This document shows, piece after piece, positions 63,866 through 64,000 of a DNA stretch of 64,000 bases. The notes under the pieces are model-generated. The model had not been told where the DNA came from and did no database searches. It saw only the letters and a program-made list of their open reading frames with translations. Every line of letters begins with the position of its first letter. Position 1 is the first letter of the stretch. The DNA is from Bacteroidota bacterium (GTDB lineage Bacteria > Bacteroidota > Bacteroidia > UBA8524): NCBI GenBank assembly GCA_016124735.1, contig WGMZ01000009.1:46795-110794 (forward strand), written 5' to 3'. Both the position numbers and the translations under genes were made by a program.

Positions 63866-64000
63866 TCGTTCCTTAATAACACACAACATCTTGAATATAA
63901 ACATATTATGTTGAAAAGTATGTATTTTGTTAGATGATTATTTGCAAGGTTTTGAGGAAATTAGAAGAAAATCTTGCAGACTATGTTGGGAAAATTGAAG
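63866..64000. other. Tail of the window without an assignable gene
   Basis: AT-rich stretch with no assignable gene. A frame from ATG 63934 stays open to the edge (MIICKVLRKLEENLADYVGKIE) and may be the start of a gene beyond the window, but it is too short to judge. Confidence 0.35.

Overview
The window looks like a chromosomal stretch of a Bacteroidota bacterium. The signs are type IX secretion (T9SS) C-terminal sorting domains, a PorV/PorQ-family protein, a TonB-dependent receptor with a carboxypeptidase-like N-terminal domain, DUF6089 outer-membrane proteins, an S46 dipeptidyl peptidase, and Bacteroidota-type -7 promoter boxes (TAnnTTTG) in front of many genes. I cannot name the genus. 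Apart from one decayed insertion sequence, I see no phage, plasmid or CRISPR material. Layout: (1) 1-4490: the 5' end of a RelA/SpoT gene, two secreted proteins of unknown function, and a lipoprotein with a trypsin-like protease domain. (2) 4487-5558: remnant of an IS1595-family insertion sequence. (3) 5559-9297: tRNA-Leu, then the proteostasis block tig, clpP, clpX. (4) 9370-18477: transporters and enzymes (UMF1-type MFS, thiolase, S46 peptidase with a DUF4920 lipoprotein, PiT-like permease, MATE exporter, RlmI-like methyltransferase). (5) 18480-24344: yidC and uvrA diverging from one short promoter region, then a LamG/T9SS protein broken by one in-frame stop. (6) 24388-31594: a tightly packed minus-strand operon of a PF03706 membrane protein, a GT2 glycosyltransferase, a small unknown protein, an OppC-like permease and a very large NtrY-like histidine kinase. 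(7) 31588-33025: ruvC, then a HIT protein and greA on the other strand. (8) 33106-41755: an envelope trio of TonB-dependent receptor, about 1260-residue secreted protein and PorV-like barrel, the best candidate here for a little-described functional unit. (9) 41862-53817: an outer-membrane biogenesis region (CBS protein, Omp85-like protein, nadK, three DUF6089 paralogues, uppS, bamA, two ompH/skp, murI) plus a serA-like dehydrogenase. (10) 53861-62848: a surface polysaccharide locus with FdtA-type isomerase and DegT aminotransferase (3-amino-3,6-dideoxyhexose synthesis), four glycosyltransferases, three SAM methyltransferases, a Wzx-like flippase and, oddly, a pabA/trpG-type amidotransferase. 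(11) 62909-63865: an intact paralogue of the broken LamG protein. How it fits together: much of the window builds the outer envelope. YidC inserts inner-membrane proteins, BamA and Skp/OmpH assemble barrels, UppS supplies undecaprenyl carrier and MurI supplies D-glutamate, while the sugar locus makes a glycan that in T9SS organisms could anchor secreted proteins. Several start codons were moved downstream from the longest open frame because of Bacteroidota promoter boxes, signal peptides or overlap with the upstream gene. Several -7 boxes lie only 6 nt before the ATG, which points to leaderless transcripts.
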